NCBI GenBank assembly: GCA_934663645.1
Contig: CAKUKR010000083.1
Coordinates: forward strand, 1 to 9,669
DNA length: 9,669 nucleotides
Direction of reading: 5' to 3'
From: an uncultured Muribaculaceae bacterium
GTDB lineage: Bacteria; Bacteroidota; Bacteroidia; Bacteroidales; Muribaculaceae
Made by a program: the position numbers and the translations under genes. The notes under the pieces were generated by a model, which ran no database searches, had not been told where the DNA came from, and worked only from the letters and a program-made list of their open reading frames with translations. This document shows, piece by piece, positions 1 through 6,258 of this stretch. Positions within the stretch are counted from its first letter, which is position 1; every line of letters starts with the position of its first letter.

Positions 1-2
1 TG

Positions 3-1739
3 GATGGCGGCGAGCCGGATGTGCTGCGCAATGCCAGGCAGATTACACTCGTCGGCGCAAACGGCGCCGGCAAGACCCGTTTCATGAAGGAACTCATGCG
101 CCGCGTGGGCGACCGTGCATATTACCTCTCCGCGCTGTCTGCCTCCTTCCCGGAGCGCAGCCCCTCGCAGATGCCAGGGTCGATAGACATGATGTACCAG
201 CAGCTTGCCGCCAAGCGTCCCTATATGCGCAGCGATGCCGTCAGCGAGATTGACAAGCTGGCGTACATGCTTGTCACTGACGAGTTTGACATCCTGCTCG
301 ACCTGAAGACACGCGCCCTTGCGGGCGAGAAGATAGCCCCGCCCAAGCCGTCGCGACTTGACCGCGTGATGCGGGTGTGGGAAACGGTGTTCCCCGGGTC
401 GGAGATATTGCGCAATGCCGGGCGGTTGATGTTCGAGACCGGCAGCGGCGACGACCCGGTGGCGGCGGTGACGCTGAGCCAGGGCGAGAAGGCCGTGTTC
501 TATTATACTACGGCTGTGCTGTATGCCATGCCCGGGGCGGTCATATTTATCGACTCGCCGACGTTGTTCCTGCATACGGCAATCCTTAATACCGTCTGGA
601 ACACTATCGAGTCGCTGCGTCCTGACTGCACGTTTGTATACAATACGGTTGACCCGGACTTCGTCAATTCGCGCACTCAGAACACTTGCGTGTGGATACG
701 CAGCTACGATGCCGACAAGCATGCCTGGGACTACCGAGTGCTTGACTATGCCAGCATCACAGACGATCTTTTCGTTGACATCATAGGGTCGCGCCGCCCA
801 GTTCTGTTCATCGAGGGGGACAGAGTGCACAGCATAGACGCCAAGCTGTACACGCTCGTGTTCACAGACTATACGGTGCGCCCGCTCGGCTCGTGCGACA
901 AGGTAATAGAGACCACGCGCACATTCAATGACCTGCGGCGCATGCACCACCTCGACAGCCGTGGCATCGTGGACCGCGACAGGCGCACTGACGCCGAGGT
1001 GGACTACCTGCGCCGCAAGAACATACTCGTGCCGAATGTGGCGGAGGTAGAGAACATTTTCCTGTGGGAGGAGGTGGTGCGCGTCATGGCGGAGGCGCGG
1101 GGCAAGAACCCGGACCGCGTATTCCAGCAGGTAAAGGACAGTGTGATTGAGCTGTTTTCGCATCAGTATGACAAACAGGCGCTCGAACACGTCCGCCATC
1201 AGGTGAAACGTGCTGTGGAGTGCAAGATTGACGGCCGGTTCACCTGTATAACGGCTCTTGAGGCACACCTGCGCCAGCTGCCTGACAAGCTGCGTCCGCG
1301 TGATACGTACAACCATTTGCTGAATGATTTCTCGCAAATGATTAAGGACGGCGACTACGCAGGCATACTGCGTGTGTTCAACTATAAGCCGATGCTTTCG
1401 GAGTGCCCTGTGGCGCGTCTGCTGGGCTTCAGCTCAAAGGACGACTATATTTCCGGTGTCTTGTGGCGGCTTAAGGGGCATGATGATGTGGCAAACCGTC
1501 TGCGTGATGCTGTCAAGCACTGCTTCGGCATTTATGGCGAGGGTATGCCGCCGCTCGTAGAGAGCAAGCCGGCGCAGCAGCAGGGCACTGCGACCCAGAA
1601 GGGAAAGCCCTCTTCGGCGCATCAGCCGCAAGAGCCTCGTCAGCAACCGCGCCAGCGGCTCAAGCCCGGACGAGGGGCGGAACGGCGCAAGTGGAAAAAG
1701 AAACACAGCAAGAACAATTCCGGCGACGACCGCCGATAA
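3..1739 (+). CDS. AAA/ABC-type ATPase fused to a DUF4435 (TOPRIM-like) domain, 5' partial
   Basis: The first start-like codon is GTG at 21, but the frame stays open to the left edge (D-G-G-E-P-D before it) and Walker A would fall only 11 residues from that start, so the true N-terminus is probably outside the window. Numbering from codon 21: Walker A GANGAGKT 12-19; ABC-like signature LSQGE 152-156; Walker B strand ending at D178. The usual catalytic Glu is Ser179, and the switch His of the family pattern (THxxDF) is Val210 in YNTVDPDF. A DUF4435/TOPRIM-like module follows: FIEGD (Glu265), VDRDRR (Asp318, Asp320) and EVENIFL (342-348), the acidic residues expected of an OLD/AriB-like metal site. 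A Gln/Pro/Lys/Arg-rich tail (about 515-572) is very basic and probably disordered. Known: AriA (ATPase) and AriB (DUF4435) form the PARIS anti-phage system. Inferred: a nucleic-acid-acting ATPase-nuclease or a housekeeping relative. glgB follows after 19 bases, so the two are probably co-transcribed. The domain call is fairly sure; the biological role is unknown. Confidence 0.8.
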   Translation, partial: DGGEPDVLRNARQITLVGANGAGKTRFMKELMRRVGDRAYYLSALSASFPERSPSQMPGSIDMMYQQLAAKRPYMRSDAVSEIDKLAYMLVTDEFDILLDLKTRALAGEKIAPPKPSRLDRVMRVWETVFPGSEILRNAGRLMFETGSGDDPVAAVTLSQGEKAVFYYTTAVLYAMPGAVIFIDSPTLFLHTAILNTVWNTIESLRPDCTFVYNTVDPDFVNSRTQNTCVWIRSYDADKHAWDYRVLDYASITDDLFVDIIGSRRPVLFIEGDRVHSIDAKLYTLVFTDYTVRPLGSCDKVIETTRTFNDLRRMHHLDSRGIVDRDRRTDAEVDYLRRKNILVPNVAEVENIFLWEEVVRVMAEARGKNPDRVFQQVKDSVIELFSHQYDKQALEHVRHQVKRAVECKIDGRFTCITALEAHLRQLPDKLRPRDTYNHLLNDFSQMIKDGDYAGILRVFNYKPMLSECPVARLLGFSSKDDYISGVLWRLKGHDDVANRLRDAVKHCFGIYGEGMPPLVESKPAQQQGTATQKGKPSSAHQPQEPRQQPRQRLKPGRGAERRKWKKKHSKNNSGDDRR

Positions 1740-1758
1740 ATCTCTTATTATAACGACT

Positions 1759-3909
1759 ATGTCACAGACAGCTTCCAACTCGACAAACGATGCCAAGAAG
1801 GATAAACTCGCCATATTGCGCGACGACCCGTGGCTCGAGCCATACGCCGCTGCCATAGAGGGGAGGCACGGCGATGTGTTGTGCCGCCTTGCGCAGATCA
1901 CTTACGGCACGGGCGGCTCGCTGTCCGATTTCGCCAATGCCCACCGCTATTACGGGCTGCATCGCCAGGCGGACGGATCGTGGGTGTTCCGCGAACTTGC
2001 TCCCAACGCTTCGTGCATTCACCTTGTGGGCACGTTCAACGGCTGGCGCGAGGAGGAGCAATACCGCTTGTCGCCCATTGGCGGGGGCGTGTGGGAGCTG
2101 CATCTGCCCGCTGACGCCGTTCATCACGGCGACCTGTACAAGATGCGCGTACACTGGGACGGCGGCTCGGGCGAGCGCATACCGGCATACGCCACTTGTG
2201 TGGTGCAGGATGCCGGCACTGCCATTTTCAGCGCACAGGTCTACGAGCCGGAGACTCCGTACCGTTTCCGCGTCGACAACTTTCTCCCCGACGTGTCGCC
2301 GCTGCTGATATACGAGTGCCATGTCGGCATGGCGCAGGACAAGGAGGGGATTGGCACCTACGACGAGTTCCGCGAGAACGTGTTGCCTCGCATAGCCGCT
2401 GATGGCTACAACGCCATACAGATAATGGCCATACAGGAGCACCCGTATTACGGCTCTTTCGGCTACCACGTCTCCAGCTTTTTCGCCCCCTCGTCTCGTT
2501 TCGGCACGCCTGACGAGCTGCGCCGCCTCATCGACCGCGCCCATGAGCTGGGCATCGCCGTCATCATGGACTTGGTGCATTCCCATGCCGTCAAGAACGA
2601 GGTTGAGGGACTGGGGCGCATCGACGGCTCGGAAGACCTCTATTTCCACAGCGGCGGTCGACGCGAGCATCCGGCGTGGGATTCGCTGCTCTTTGACTAC
2701 GGCAAGGACAATGTGCTGCATTTCCTGTTGTCCAACTGCAAGTACTGGCTTGAGGAGTACCGCTTTGACGGCTTCCGCTTTGACGGCGTGACCTCGATGC
2801 TATATTACGACCACGGTCTGGGCAAGGCTTTCAGCGGCTACGGCGACTATTTCGACGGCAACGAGGACACTGACGCCATAACATATCTCACCCTTGCCAA
2901 CTTGCTGATACATACGGTCAATCCTCACGCCATAACCATTGCCGAGGAGATGAGCGGAATGCCGGGCATCGCGCTGCCGTTTGAAAGCGGCGGCATCGGG
3001 TTTGACTACCGCATGGCGATGGGAATACCCGACTACTGGATAAAGACTGTCAAGGAGAAGAAGGACGAGGACTGGCATCCGTCGTCGATATTCTGGGAAC
3101 TCACCAACCGCCGCGCCGACGAGAAGACCATATCGTATTGCGAGAGCCACGATCAGGCTCTTGTAGGTGACAAGACGCTCATCTTCCGCCTCATAGATGC
3201 TGACATGTATTGGCACATGGGCATCGGCGACAGCACTTGCAGTGTAGAGCGCGGCATGGCATTGCACAAGATGATACGCCTCGTCACGCTGGCGACCATT
3301 AACGGCGGATACCTCAACTTCATGGGCAACGAGTTCGGGCATCCCGAATGGATTGACTTTCCTCGCGAAGGGAACGGGTGGAGCTATCGCTATGCACGCC
3401 GGCAGTGGAGCCTCGTGGACCGCGAGGATTTGAAATACAAGTTCCTGAACCGCTTCGACAACAGCATCATACATGCTGTTGCGTCGGTAAGCGGCTTCCA
3501 GTCGCTGCCGATAGAAAAGCTGTGGGACAAGGACGACGACCAGGTGCTGGCGTTCCGGCGAGGCGACTTGCTGTTTGTGTTCAACTGGAATCCGGTCAAA
3601 TCCTTCTCTGACTACGGACTGCTCGCGCCGCAGGGAGAGTATGCGACGGTCATAGACAGCGACGCGGCCGTGTTCGGCGGCTTCGGCAACAATGACGGCA
3701 GCGTCCGCCACTTCACGTCGCCTGACCCGCTGTACGCGCCTTACGGCAAGGGGTGGCTGCGCCTGTATCTGCCGGCGCGCTCGGCTCAGGTGTTGCGCCT
3801 TGTGCACGGCAGGGCTGCCGGCTGTCATGCTCCGTCACAGCACATGCACCGGTGCTCTGATTTTACTTTTTGCCCTTTTGATAGTCACAGTATAAAAGGA
3901 AATTACTAA
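1759..3909 (+). CDS. glgB: 1,4-alpha-glucan (glycogen) branching enzyme, GH13_8-like
   Basis: This cytoplasmic enzyme (EC 2.4.1.18) cuts alpha-1,4 glucan chains and rejoins them as alpha-1,6 branches in glycogen. An N-terminal CBM48-like beta-sandwich (about 62-150, with HLVGTFNGW) precedes a GH13 barrel. The conserved GH13 regions are intact: DLVHSH with Asp271 and His276; GFRFDG with nucleophile Asp342; IAEEMSG with acid/base Glu396; and ESHDQ with transition-state Asp465. A beta C-terminal domain ends near VLRLV (678-682). The AEEMSGMP and FRFDGVTSM wording resembles the eukaryote-like subfamily 8 (animal and plant enzymes) more than E. coli GlgB. The start is ATG at 1759, behind an AT-rich stretch. 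The 716-residue length exceeds what I expect (about 670-690) because of a Cys/His-rich tail, 683-716, that overlaps a terminator-like hairpin and the next promoter and looks like read-through. No glycogen synthase or other glg gene is in view. Confidence 0.95.
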   Translation: MSQTASNSTNDAKKDKLAILRDDPWLEPYAAAIEGRHGDVLCRLAQITYGTGGSLSDFANAHRYYGLHRQADGSWVFRELAPNASCIHLVGTFNGWREEEQYRLSPIGGGVWELHLPADAVHHGDLYKMRVHWDGGSGERIPAYATCVVQDAGTAIFSAQVYEPETPYRFRVDNFLPDVSPLLIYECHVGMAQDKEGIGTYDEFRENVLPRIAADGYNAIQIMAIQEHPYYGSFGYHVSSFFAPSSRFGTPDELRRLIDRAHELGIAVIMDLVHSHAVKNEVEGLGRIDGSEDLYFHSGGRREHPAWDSLLFDYGKDNVLHFLLSNCKYWLEEYRFDGFRFDGVTSMLYYDHGLGKAFSGYGDYFDGNEDTDAITYLTLANLLIHTVNPHAITIAEEMSGMPGIALPFESGGIGFDYRMAMGIPDYWIKTVKEKKDEDWHPSSIFWELTNRRADEKTISYCESHDQALVGDKTLIFRLIDADMYWHMGIGDSTCSVERGMALHKMIRLVTLATINGGYLNFMGNEFGHPEWIDFPREGNGWSYRYARRQWSLVDREDLKYKFLNRFDNSIIHAVASVSGFQSLPIEKLWDKDDDQVLAFRRGDLLFVFNWNPVKSFSDYGLLAPQGEYATVIDSDAAVFGGFGNNDGSVRHFTSPDPLYAPYGKGWLRLYLPARSAQVLRLVHGRAAGCHAPSQHMHRCSDFTFCPFDSHSIKGNY
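3836..3872 (+). terminator. Candidate intrinsic terminator inside the glgB 3' end
   Basis: Arms CACAGCAC (3836-3843) and GTGCTCTG (3852-3859) pair with one C/C mismatch around an 8-base loop. They are followed by A and then the T-rich run TTTTACTTTTTG. The structure lies upstream of the annotated glgB stop (3907-3909), which is unusual and supports a shorter ancestral glgB. The stem is modest, so this is a candidate only. Confidence 0.5.
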
Positions 3910-3914
3910 TTTTG
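3877..3914 (+). promoter_or_regulatory. Bacteroidetes-type promoter for the small exported protein
   Basis: A TTTG (3877-3880) serves as the -33 element and TAATTTTG (3907-3914) matches the -7 consensus TAnnTTTG. The 26-base gap is longer than the usual roughly 19-23, so the -33 assignment is weak. The first three bases of the -7 box are the glgB stop codon TAA. Transcription would start near 3921 and give a leader of about 64 bases. Confidence 0.55.
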
Positions 3915-3925
3915 CATACCCGAAT

Positions 3926-3984
3926 AGCCCAAAGCACCGGGCTGTAAGGTGTAAAAGCAGGAACGGAAGTTCCAGGGAGGCAAG
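3926..3984 (+). promoter_or_regulatory. Structured 5' leader with two hairpins and a purine-rich ribosome site
   Basis: AGCCC (3926-3930) pairs with GGGCT (3939-3943); an alternative pairing is CACC (3935-3938) with GGTG (3948-3951). GGAAC (3960-3964) pairs with GTTCC (3969-3973), closing a GGAA loop of the GNRA type. AGGGAGG (3974-3980) lies 4 bases before the ATG, a Shine-Dalgarno-like run that the other genes here lack. I cannot match the leader to a named riboswitch or RNA family. The short stems could form by chance. Confidence 0.4.
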
Positions 3985-4320
3985 ATGAAATCCAAGTGGT
4001 TGGTATACATGGCATTAGCAGCGGCGTTTGCAATCGGAGGTACAGCCCCGGCAGATGCGGCCGGTCGTCCGTGGGAAGCGTTGCGCTCCGAACGCAGCGA
4101 CTCTCGCGTGGTAGCGCGTGACGGAGACGTGGAAATACGCACGGCGCGCTCAACTATCATCGTCACAGTCACCAAGACCACGGCAATCAAGGTATATACC
4201 ATCCTCGGACAGCTCATCTCCTCAGAAACACTCTCTGCTGGCACATACCAGCTGCACATACCGGCACACGGTGTCTTCATAGTCAAGACCGGCGCTCTCA
4301 CCTGCAAGGTCGCCCTCTGA
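3985..4320 (+). CDS. Small exported protein: signal peptide plus T9SS CTD-like domain only
   Basis: The 111-residue product starts with a Sec signal peptide: Lys2/Lys4, a hydrophobic core about 5-19, and probable cleavage after Ala-Asp-Ala (residue 25). About 20 charged residues follow, with no recognisable functional domain. Residues ~47-111 look like a type IX secretion C-terminal sorting-type beta domain: IKVYTILGQLI (68-78), SAGTYQLHIP (84-93), GVFIVKTG (96-103) and a final K-V-A-L strand. In the family this domain normally follows a large cargo and is recognised by the T9SS translocon before cleavage or anchoring to the surface. Here it is nearly the whole mature protein. It has its own promoter and leader and is followed by a candidate terminator, so it is probably monocistronic. 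It could instead be a free-standing periplasmic or surface beta-sandwich of unknown role, or the remnant of a larger gene, although no upstream cargo frame is visible. Confidence 0.75.
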   Translation: MKSKWLVYMALAAAFAIGGTAPADAAGRPWEALRSERSDSRVVARDGDVEIRTARSTIIVTVTKTTAIKVYTILGQLISSETLSAGTYQLHIPAHGVFIVKTGALTCKVAL

Positions 4321-4358
4321 CATATCTTCGAACGGATATTGGGGGCGGCGATTTTTTT
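4310..4358 (+). terminator. Candidate intrinsic terminator overlapping the small gene's stop
   Basis: TCGCC (4310-4314) pairs with GGCGA (4347-4351). With the C at 4346 bulged, CTC (4315-4317) can continue pairing with the preceding G run. An inner ATATC/GATAT hairpin (4322-4326, 4335-4339) shortens the loop. Seven T residues (4352-4358) follow directly. The bulge and the long loop make this moderate evidence. Confidence 0.45.
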
Positions 4359-4391
4359 CGGGCAAATCGTGCAGGTGTCGGGATTAATGAC

Positions 4392-4399
4392 TAAATTTG
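4392..4399 (+). promoter_or_regulatory. -7 box of the ilvE promoter
   Basis: TAAATTTG is an exact match to the Bacteroidetes -7 consensus TAnnTTTG. No good TTTG is seen about 20 bases upstream, so the -33 element is weak. Initiation near 4406 would give a leader of about 30 bases that is A-rich just before the ATG, typical of Bacteroidetes translation starts. Confidence 0.65.
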
Positions 4400-4436
4400 C
4401 GGCATAGAAAGCAAATCCTAAAATCTAAAATACGTC

Positions 4437-5462
4437 ATGAAAGAAACAAACATCGATTGGGCTAACTTATCGTTCAGCTACATGCCCACCGACTACAATG
4501 TGCGCTGCACATTCAAGGACGGCAAATGGGGCGAAATCGAAGTGTCAGATTCTGAATATGTCCCCCTGCACATAGCAGCTTCGTGCCTCCACTATGGCCA
4601 GGAGTCATTCGAGGGTCTCAAGGCCTTCCGTGGCAAGGACGGCAAGGTGCGTGTGTTCCGAATGGACGAGAACGCCAAGCGTTTCATCCGCAGTGCAGAG
4701 GGCATTGCCATGCAGCCCATGCCTGTGGAGCTCTTCTGCGAAATGGTGCGCAAGGTGGTCAAGCTCAATGAGCGTTTCGTGCCCCCATACGGCTCGGGCG
4801 CGTCTCTCTACATACGTCCGCTTCAGATCGGCATCTCTGCCCGCGTGGGCGTGAAGCCCGCTTCCGAGTATATGGTTATCATGCTCGTGACACCCGTAGG
4901 CCCGTACTTCAAGGACGGCTTCAAGCCGACAAAGGTTTGCCTCTCCCGCGAATATGACCGTGTCGCCCCCAAGGGCACCGGTTCTATCAAGGTCGGCGGC
5001 AACTATGCCGCCAGCCTCGTGGCCGGCGAGAAGGCCCACGAACTCGGATACTCCGTGATGCTCTACCTCGACCCGAAAGAGAAGAAGTATCTCGACGAGT
5101 GCGGCGCAGCCAACTTCTTCGGCATCAAGGACAACACCTACATCACCCCGGCAAGCCCCTCCATCCTCCCCTCAATCACCAATATGTCGCTGCGCGAAAT
5201 CGCCAAGGACCTTGGCCTGAAGGTTGAGCAGCGTCACATTGCCCTCGAGGAGCTGCCCACATTTGAAGAGGCATCCGCTTGCGGAACAGCTGCCGTATGC
5301 TCGCCGATTGCTGAAATCGACGACATCGACACCGGTGACAAGTACGTATTCTCCACCAACGGCGAGGCTGGCCCCGTCGTTACTGCCCTCTACGACCGTC
5401 TGCGCGGCATCCAGTGCGGTGACTGCGAGGACACTCACGGCTGGGTGGAATTCATCGATTGA
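4437..5462 (+). CDS. ilvE: Branched-chain amino acid aminotransferase
   Basis: This PLP enzyme (EC 2.6.1.42, fold type IV) moves the amino group between glutamate and the 2-oxo acids of valine, leucine and isoleucine in the cytoplasm; it is the last step of their synthesis and the first of their breakdown. The 341-residue length and the LHYGQESFEGLKAF segment (51-64) fit the longer, eukaryote-like BCAT group rather than the ~310-residue E. coli type. Key features: Arg127 in YIRPLQ; GTGSIKVGGNYA with the Schiff-base lysine at Lys185; Glu221 with ECGAANFF, the cofactor-contacting Glu region; and the SACGTAA loop (270-276) that binds the cofactor phosphate. No truncation is seen. It has its own promoter and a strong terminator, so it is probably transcribed alone. 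No other ilv or leu genes are in the window. D-amino-acid transaminase or ADC lyase are unlikely given the length and motifs. Confidence 0.95.
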   Translation: MKETNIDWANLSFSYMPTDYNVRCTFKDGKWGEIEVSDSEYVPLHIAASCLHYGQESFEGLKAFRGKDGKVRVFRMDENAKRFIRSAEGIAMQPMPVELFCEMVRKVVKLNERFVPPYGSGASLYIRPLQIGISARVGVKPASEYMVIMLVTPVGPYFKDGFKPTKVCLSREYDRVAPKGTGSIKVGGNYAASLVAGEKAHELGYSVMLYLDPKEKKYLDECGAANFFGIKDNTYITPASPSILPSITNMSLREIAKDLGLKVEQRHIALEELPTFEEASACGTAAVCSPIAEIDDIDTGDKYVFSTNGEAGPVVTALYDRLRGIQCGDCEDTHGWVEFID

Positions 5463-5497
5463 TATTGCAAAAACTTTTTAGTAATACTAACTGTTGG

Positions 5498-5532
5498 TGC
5501 GGAGGTGGCCGTGAGGCATCCTCCGCATTTTT
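5498..5532 (+). terminator. Intrinsic terminator after ilvE
   Basis: TGCGGAGG (5498-5505) and CCTCCGCA (5520-5527) form a perfect 8-pair stem. An inner GCC/GGC pairing (5508-5510, 5515-5517) closes a GTGA loop. TTTTT (5528-5532) follows at once. It begins 36 bases after the ilvE stop and ends 12 bases before the next start codon. Confidence 0.85.
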
Positions 5533-5544
5533 CCATTTGACGTG

Positions 5545-6099
5545 ATGAATGTAAACGAGAAGTTTGCCCGTGCGGTCATCGATGCGCAGGTACATGGGCA
5601 GGAGAAGCTGAAAGAGATACTCTGGACACATTCGCGAGCAGTAGCCGACATGGCTCTGGAGTGCGCCGGGCGGCGCGGACTTGCCGTCGATGCGGACTTC
5701 GTGGAGCAGGCGGCTCTGCTGCATGACATAGGCATTGTAGATGTCTATGCCCCTGACATAGAGTGCTATGGCGAGTTGCCGTATATATGCCACGGCATCG
5801 CCGGCGGCGACCGTCTGCGCGAGTGCGGACTGCCGCGCCATGCCCTGGTGTGCGAGCGGCATACCGGTGCCGGACTTACCGAGGAAGACATACGCCGTCA
5901 GGGGCTTCCGCTCCCGCTGCGTGATATGCTCCCGCTGACCGTGGAGGAGAGGCTGATATGCTATGCTGACAAGTTCTACTCCAAGTCGGGCGACCGGAGG
6001 CGGCGCAAGCCGCTGGAGCGTGTTCGCGAGCAGATGCTTGCCCACGGAGCGGACACGCTTGCCCGGTTTGATGCCATGCAGCGCGAGTTTGGACTGTGA
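5545..6099 (+). CDS. HDIG-family metal-dependent phosphohydrolase
   Basis: The 184-residue soluble protein is an HD-superfamily hydrolase, a group that hydrolyses phosphate esters, often of nucleotides, using bound metal ions. All expected ligands are present: His29 (THSR), His60-Asp61 in the literal HDIG motif (60-63), His83, His106 (ERHTG) and Asp142 (YADKF). The extra histidines between HD and the last Asp suggest a two-metal site. There is no signal peptide, membrane segment or partner domain such as GGDEF, so this is not an obvious cyclic-di-nucleotide signalling protein; the substrate cannot be read from the sequence. ATG at 5545 is preferred; the overlapping GTG at 5542 would add one residue. 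It sits between ilvE and lptD with no obvious functional link. No clear -7 box lies between the ilvE terminator and the start, so its transcription is unclear. The family call is secure; the physiological role is unknown. Confidence 0.85.
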   Translation: MNVNEKFARAVIDAQVHGQEKLKEILWTHSRAVADMALECAGRRGLAVDADFVEQAALLHDIGIVDVYAPDIECYGELPYICHGIAGGDRLRECGLPRHALVCERHTGAGLTEEDIRRQGLPLPLRDMLPLTVEERLICYADKFYSKSGDRRRRKPLERVREQMLAHGADTLARFDAMQREFGL

Positions 6100-6190
6100 C
6101 AAACGCTTGAGAATGTGCTAATTGTGCTTTTGCGTGATTTGCCGCCGGAATTATTCGGGATTATGTATGCGCGGTGTGATGAAATATTGC

Positions 6191-6198
6191 TAAATTTG
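6191..6198 (+). promoter_or_regulatory. -7 box of the lptD promoter
   Basis: TAAATTTG matches the Bacteroidetes -7 consensus and is the same octamer as upstream of ilvE. A -33 TTTG is not evident at the right distance (around 6167-6171). Initiation near 6205 would leave a leader of about 54 bases. The remainder of the 6100-6258 gap shows no gene and no clear terminator for the HD gene. Confidence 0.6.
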
Positions 6199-6258
6199 CA
6201 GTTTGTAATGGCATACCGTGCTGGCTGCTGACGCGGCTTTGCGCTTATACACAACGAT

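Noticed and set aside
3..1739. A complete PARIS defence system.
   Set aside because: Only one gene is present, its Walker B and switch residues are non-canonical, and its neighbour is a metabolic gene. The resemblance is at the domain level only.
1740..1758. AT-rich TTATTATAAC before glgB as a separate promoter.
   Set aside because: It does not match TAnnTTTG, and 19 bases is too short for a promoter with a normal leader; co-transcription is simpler.
1762..3828. Two long minus-strand open frames opposite glgB (1762-2721 and 2800-3828).
   Set aside because: They lie entirely opposite a well-conserved enzyme with intact catalytic motifs. Their predicted products lack recognisable domains, and GC-rich codon use readily creates such antisense frames.
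3692..3895. Small plus-strand frame ending in a hydrophobic stretch (GALILLFALLIVTV), possibly a membrane micropeptide.
   Set aside because: Most of it overlaps glgB in another frame. The hydrophobic end comes from the T-rich terminator and promoter region, and no convincing start or ribosome site is seen.
3906..4307. Minus-strand frames opposite the small exported protein.
   Set aside because: The plus-strand product has a clear signal peptide and beta domain, promoter and leader; the antisense frames have none of these.
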